Positions 61,901-64,000 of a stretch of DNA of 64,000 nucleotides are shown in pieces. Under the pieces are notes generated by a model that saw nothing but the letters and a program-made list of their open reading frames with translations, ran no database searches and was not told where the DNA came from. The stretch comes from Mucilaginibacter pallidiroseus. GTDB taxonomy: Bacteria; Bacteroidota; Bacteroidia; Sphingobacteriales; Sphingobacteriaceae. The DNA is taken from contig NZ_VOEJ01000004.1 in NCBI RefSeq assembly GCF_007846085.1, positions 310,001 through 374,000 of the forward strand, given 5' to 3'. The position numbers were made by a program, and so were the translations under genes. Positions within the stretch are counted from its first letter, which is position 1. Each line of letters begins with the position of its first letter.

Positions 61901-62123
61901 TGTTTTCCACACCATTGATAGATTCCTCAAGTGATGGTGCCACAGAGCGCAGCACGGTTTCGGCATTTGCGCCCGGGTATATTGCAGTTACCAATACTGC
62001 CGGCGGGGCAATATCCGGGAATTGCTGCAATGGCAATTTGGTAAGGCCCAGCACACCCACTATAACCAGCAGTATGGATATAACGGTTGATAGTACCGGC
62101 CTTTCTATGAATTTTCTAAACAT
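58920..62123 (-). CDS. RND efflux permease, HAE1 (AcrB/MexB) family
   Basis: A 1067-residue inner-membrane proton-driven pump from the ATG at 62123; ten upstream residues in frame are not part of the family start. It starts MFRKFIERPVLSTVISILLV, the classic HAE1 N-terminus. Two six-helix halves with large periplasmic loops follow. The proton-relay aspartates are in AIGIVVDDAIVVVEAV near residue 400, and the second half has GLLAKNAILIVEFA and SRLRPIIMTSMAFVFGLFPM. It should expel drugs, bile-like detergents or other hydrophobic compounds through the channel encoded next. Phe-rich pocket residues cannot be mapped confidently. Confidence 0.96.
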   Translation of the reverse strand: MFRKFIERPVLSTVISILLVIVGVLGLTKLPLQQFPDIAPPAVLVTAIYPGANAETVLRSVAPSLEESINGVENMSYMSSIASNDGSLAITVYFKQGTNPDQAAVNVQNRVAQATAQLPAEVVQQGITTTKQQNSLIGAVGIYTTDPKKYDPTFIANYAAINIIPEIKRIPGIGSATIFGGVKDYSMRIWLNPTQMATYKITPAEVMAAIQDKNLEAAPGKFGERSTEVFEYVVKYKGKLTKPEEYENIAIRANADGSVLHLKDVARVELGAYSYNSLTHLNGREGVVFGLIQLAGSNANEIQLAVDKVMEKAAKDFPPGVEWNQFYRTKTALDESISQVQHTLIEAFILVFIVVFIFLQDFRSTLIPAIAVPVAILGTFFFMQLFGFSINLLTLFALVLAIGIVVDDAIVVVEAVHAKMEHKHLAPKAATTEAMHEITGAIISITLVMAAVFLPVGFMTGSTGIFYRQFAFTMSIAIVISAINALTLSPALAALFLKDNHALREDGTLKPKRSFAQKFYDGFNSSFEAVTNRYVGGLKFLIKNKWISMGGLAVITAVTVYLVSTTKSGFIPTEDQGFVAISVSTPSGTSLDGTTKVLNQAEEKLRALPASRFVTAISGFNLLTNSSSPSSAVIFVLLKPNEDRGDVKNIDELQNIIRGQLGAITGGNFFVFSFPTVPGFSNVEALDMVLQDKTGGRLDKFSGVANNFIGKLMQKKEIAFAFTSFKADYPQLQLEVNDEKANQLGVNVRDILQTMQAYFGTAQASDFNRFGKYYRVIVQADIADRTDASSIDRVFVKNKTGEMVPINTLVKLTRVYGSETASRYNLFNSIQINAIPKPGFSSGDAIRAIQETAKEELPQGFAYEFSGQTREEISSGGQSAIVFMLCLVFVYFLLSAQYESYILPLAVILSIPTGIFGVFVVLGLTGIENNIYVQVALIMLIGLLAKNAILIVEFAVQRRKAGYGLVESAIDASRSRLRPIIMTSMAFVFGLFPMSIATGPSAQGNHSISIGAAGGMVSGVILGLFIIPVLFVIFQHLQERVTGAPIEKNLDKNDQEHPAEELQPQLS

Positions 62124-62264
62124 TGTCTTCGTTTTTGCAGAATCAAGACGCAAGGGCTACCCGGTAAGGCAGTTTTTACTACCTTTTAGTTAGTGGCGAC
62201 GAATGGCTCCCGACTCCTGATCCTTAAATTGTTATTTCTGTTGTCTTTGTGTGTTTTGCGTAGA

Positions 62265-63398
62265 TTAGCGTTTAGCTACGGCGGCTACTTTTTCGGCAGT
62301 TTTCTCAGGCTTAATAACCATCCCTTCCTGCAGGCGGTCAACGCCGCTTAGCACAATCTGGTCGCCGGCTTTAATGCCATCTTTAACCAGGTAGTTTGTG
62401 CCGCTTGTACCTTCAATGGTAATAGGTAACTTCTTAACCTTGTTGCTATCTGCAAGGGCAAATACAAACACTTTGTCCTGCATTTCAACGGTAGCTGATT
62501 GTGGTACTATTAAAGCATTGCTGTGTGCAAGGCTCAACCTTACTTTGCCTGTGTTACCGTTGCGCAATAAACCCTGCGGGTTAGGAAAACTTGCCCTTAC
62601 GCTTATAGCACCTGTAGTTTTATCAAACTGGCCGTCAATCATATCAATATGGCCGGGTTTAGTGTACTCGCTGTTATCAGCCAATACAAGGGTTACAGCA
62701 GGCAGGTGTTGTAGTTTTTCTTTCAAAGTAGCGCCTTCGTAGTGGTCTTTAAAGCTTACAAAGTCCTTTTCGCCAAGGGCAAAATAAACGTGTACGTCGT
62801 GCACGTCAGATAGTTGGGTTAAAGCCTCAACATCTTGCGGAGATACCAGGCTGCCTTGTTTTTTCAACAGGCGACCGATGTAACCGCTAACTGGTGCTTT
62901 AATAGTAGTATAACCTAAATTAATTTGTGCTGTAGATACATTGGCTTTAGCCTGGTCAATGTTAGCTTTGGCTACAGATTGAGCTGCCTTAGCAGATTTT
63001 AACTGAAAGTCAGACACGACTTTATTTTGCACAAGGGGTGTAAGTTTTTCAACCTCGAGTTGAGCGTTTGCATACGCAGCCTCGGCAGCGTGCAATGATG
63101 CAAGCGCATTATTTAAAGCAGCACGGAAAGGTTGTTGGTTGATCTGGAAGATTGGCTGACCCGCGCTAACATAAGCACCTTCGTCAACAAATACCTTGTC
63201 TAACGCGCCGCTTACCTGTGGGCGCACTTCAACGTTTGTTGTACCTTCAATAGACGCAGGGTAGTCTTGATAGGTAGTGCGCGAGCCCGCTGTAACGCTG
63301 GCCACAGGTAATGATGGCGGGGGCGGAGCCTGCTGCGTTTGCGGCTGGCTGCAGCTAAATAGTGATATAGCTATAATAGCAACTAAAATAATTTTCAT
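62265..63398 (-). CDS. RND efflux periplasmic adaptor (AcrA/MexA type), lipoprotein
   Basis: A 377-residue membrane-fusion protein from the ATG at 63398; the frame is open to 63491 without a signal there. Lipobox LFSC followed by SQPQTQQAPPPP. A lipoyl/hairpin region (YPASIEGTTNVEVRPQVSGA, then ANAQLEVEKLTPLVQNKVVS) and a second half lipoyl strand (TIKAPVSGYIGRLLKKQGSL) flank the coiled coil. Beta-barrel and membrane-proximal domains follow (GATLKEKLQHLPAVTLVLAD, DQIVLSGVDRLQEGMVIKP). It links the permease to the outer-membrane channel. First gene of the operon; 141 bases separate it from the permease gene. Confidence 0.95.
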   Translation of the reverse strand: MKIILVAIIAISLFSCSQPQTQQAPPPPSLPVASVTAGSRTTYQDYPASIEGTTNVEVRPQVSGALDKVFVDEGAYVSAGQPIFQINQQPFRAALNNALASLHAAEAAYANAQLEVEKLTPLVQNKVVSDFQLKSAKAAQSVAKANIDQAKANVSTAQINLGYTTIKAPVSGYIGRLLKKQGSLVSPQDVEALTQLSDVHDVHVYFALGEKDFVSFKDHYEGATLKEKLQHLPAVTLVLADNSEYTKPGHIDMIDGQFDKTTGAISVRASFPNPQGLLRNGNTGKVRLSLAHSNALIVPQSATVEMQDKVFVFALADSNKVKKLPITIEGTSGTNYLVKDGIKAGDQIVLSGVDRLQEGMVIKPEKTAEKVAAVAKR

Positions 63399-63596
63399 GA
63401 TAAGCAATTTAGTGGATGATGTTCGCGGGTTAAGCGCCGCCCGGAGGCTGCTTATATAAACCGTTTCTGTTGTTTTTGATGAGTAGTCCATTTTCTGTTG
63501 AGTCTTTGTTGTATGATAGGTGTTGTGTTTGTTGTCATTTTTTGTGTTAAAGCAAGATTTGCGCTAATGCTCAAACATCTCAATTAACGTCCGTAA

Positions 63597-63615
63597 ATTA
63601 TTTAACGGTGTTAAG
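63597..63615. promoter_or_regulatory. operator-like site 1 upstream of the efflux operon
   Basis: ATTATTTAACGGTGTTAAG: a short dyad (TTAAC / GTTAA) that recurs 96 bases away at 63693 with four changes. A candidate site for the adjacent TetR regulator. Confidence 0.5.
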
Positions 63616-63692
63616 TAATGTTTACAAAGTTTAATCAGCGTTTCCATATTAGTTAGTGTCGATATAAATAAGCTTTTAATTACTATTGTCAA

Positions 63693-63711
63693 ATCATTTA
63701 ACAGTGTTAGA
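63693..63711. promoter_or_regulatory. operator-like site 2 upstream of the efflux operon
   Basis: ATCATTTAACAGTGTTAGA, matching site 1 at 15 of 19 positions, 33 bases downstream of the TetR stop on the minus strand. Confidence 0.5.
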
Positions 63712-63743
63712 AATTTAACAACGTATGTTAAAATAAAAATTTT

Positions 63744-64000
63744 TTAAGGGGTGATAGATTTTACAATACCTGTAATAGCATCCCTAAGCACCTGCCTGTT
63801 TATTGTATCATTAAAGCCTCTATCCAAAAGATTGATAGAAACCAAGCCGTGTACTACCGACCAAAATGTATAATATTTGGTGCAAATCACTTCCGACTCC
63901 ATATCTTCGATATGCATCAGTTTGCCTATCGATTCGGTAATAATATCCCACGGGCACTCTGCCTCAGGCAGTTTATTTACCATCTCACAACTGCAGCTTG
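63744..64000 (-). CDS. TetR/AcrR-family regulator, C-terminal part
   Basis: The frame is open to the window edge, so about 85 C-terminal residues are visible and the DNA-binding domain is outside. The segment KYYTFWSVVHGLVSINLLDR matches the W-x-x-x-H-G-L motif of TetR C-terminal domains of the WHG type, and the end NRQVLRDAITGIVKSITP is a typical last helix. It lies directly upstream of the efflux operon on the same strand, with two similar dyads between, so it is probably the pump's local repressor. An ATG at 63983 is internal. Confidence 0.8.
   Translation of the reverse strand, partial: SCSCEMVNKLPEAECPWDIITESIGKLMHIEDMESEVICTKYYTFWSVVHGLVSINLLDRGFNDTINRQVLRDAITGIVKSITP

Overview
The window looks like chromosomal DNA of a gliding-type Bacteroidota bacterium, most likely family Sphingobacteriaceae and probably close to Mucilaginibacter or Pedobacter. 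The signs are a SusC/SusD pair, gld ABC-transporter genes, paired CRTAC1-like FG-GAP lipoproteins, DUF4397 and DUF6377 proteins, and many lipoproteins with a lipobox followed by Lys-Lys. Several genes are preceded by the Bacteroidota promoter core TAnnTTTG, and Shine-Dalgarno sites are weak or absent. The genus is inferred, not demonstrated.

Layout. 1-8.1 kb: end of a short-chain dehydrogenase, a cation/proton antiporter, an Old Yellow Enzyme, an OsmC peroxidase, a DUF4230 protein, a catalytic/non-catalytic M16 protease pair and an AI-2E-type permease. 8.2-15.7 kb: glyS, gldA, two paralogous outer-membrane barrels, a fused GldF-GldG protein and dnaN. 15.9-20.2 kb: tandem DUF4397 lipoproteins, DedA, a zinc phospholipase-C/S1-P1-like protein, rpsT and radC. 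20.4-26 kb, minus strand: pheT, a ZapB-like coiled coil, zapA, a probable 6S RNA, rny and an Mpo1-like protein. 26-30.8 kb: an acyltransferase broken by an in-frame stop, a small acidic protein, an OlsF-like double acyltransferase, a helix-hairpin-helix protein and apt.

31-51.3 kb is the main accessory region: a membrane-bound DUF6377 regulator, SusC, SusD, two very large VCBS/UnbV lipoproteins, a convergent SRPBCC/GyrI-like protein, a vanadium-haloperoxidase-type PAP2 lipoprotein, a family 65 glycoside hydrolase/phosphorylase broken by an amber codon at a tryptophan, an orphan protein and a convergent GH37 trehalase. This reads as an outer-membrane uptake locus for an alpha-glucoside or a glycosylated substrate, joined to a surface module of unknown chemistry. 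51.4-57 kb: a sphingolipid-type PAP2 enzyme, a GAF histidine kinase, a sugar-phosphate isomerase-like protein, lipoproteins, and a TetR/SDR pair sharing a clear operator. 57.3-64 kb: tRNA-Arg(CCG) and a tripartite RND efflux operon, preceded by the C-terminal part of another TetR regulator.

The strongest observations are the two genes broken by single in-frame stops, the duplicated TetR operator, the 6S-like RNA between zapA and rny, the GldF-GldG fusion, very short predicted leaders on glyS and pheT, a terminator between susD and the first VCBS gene, and an interspersed palindromic element present twice. No CRISPR array, insertion sequence, rRNA or phage gene was seen.
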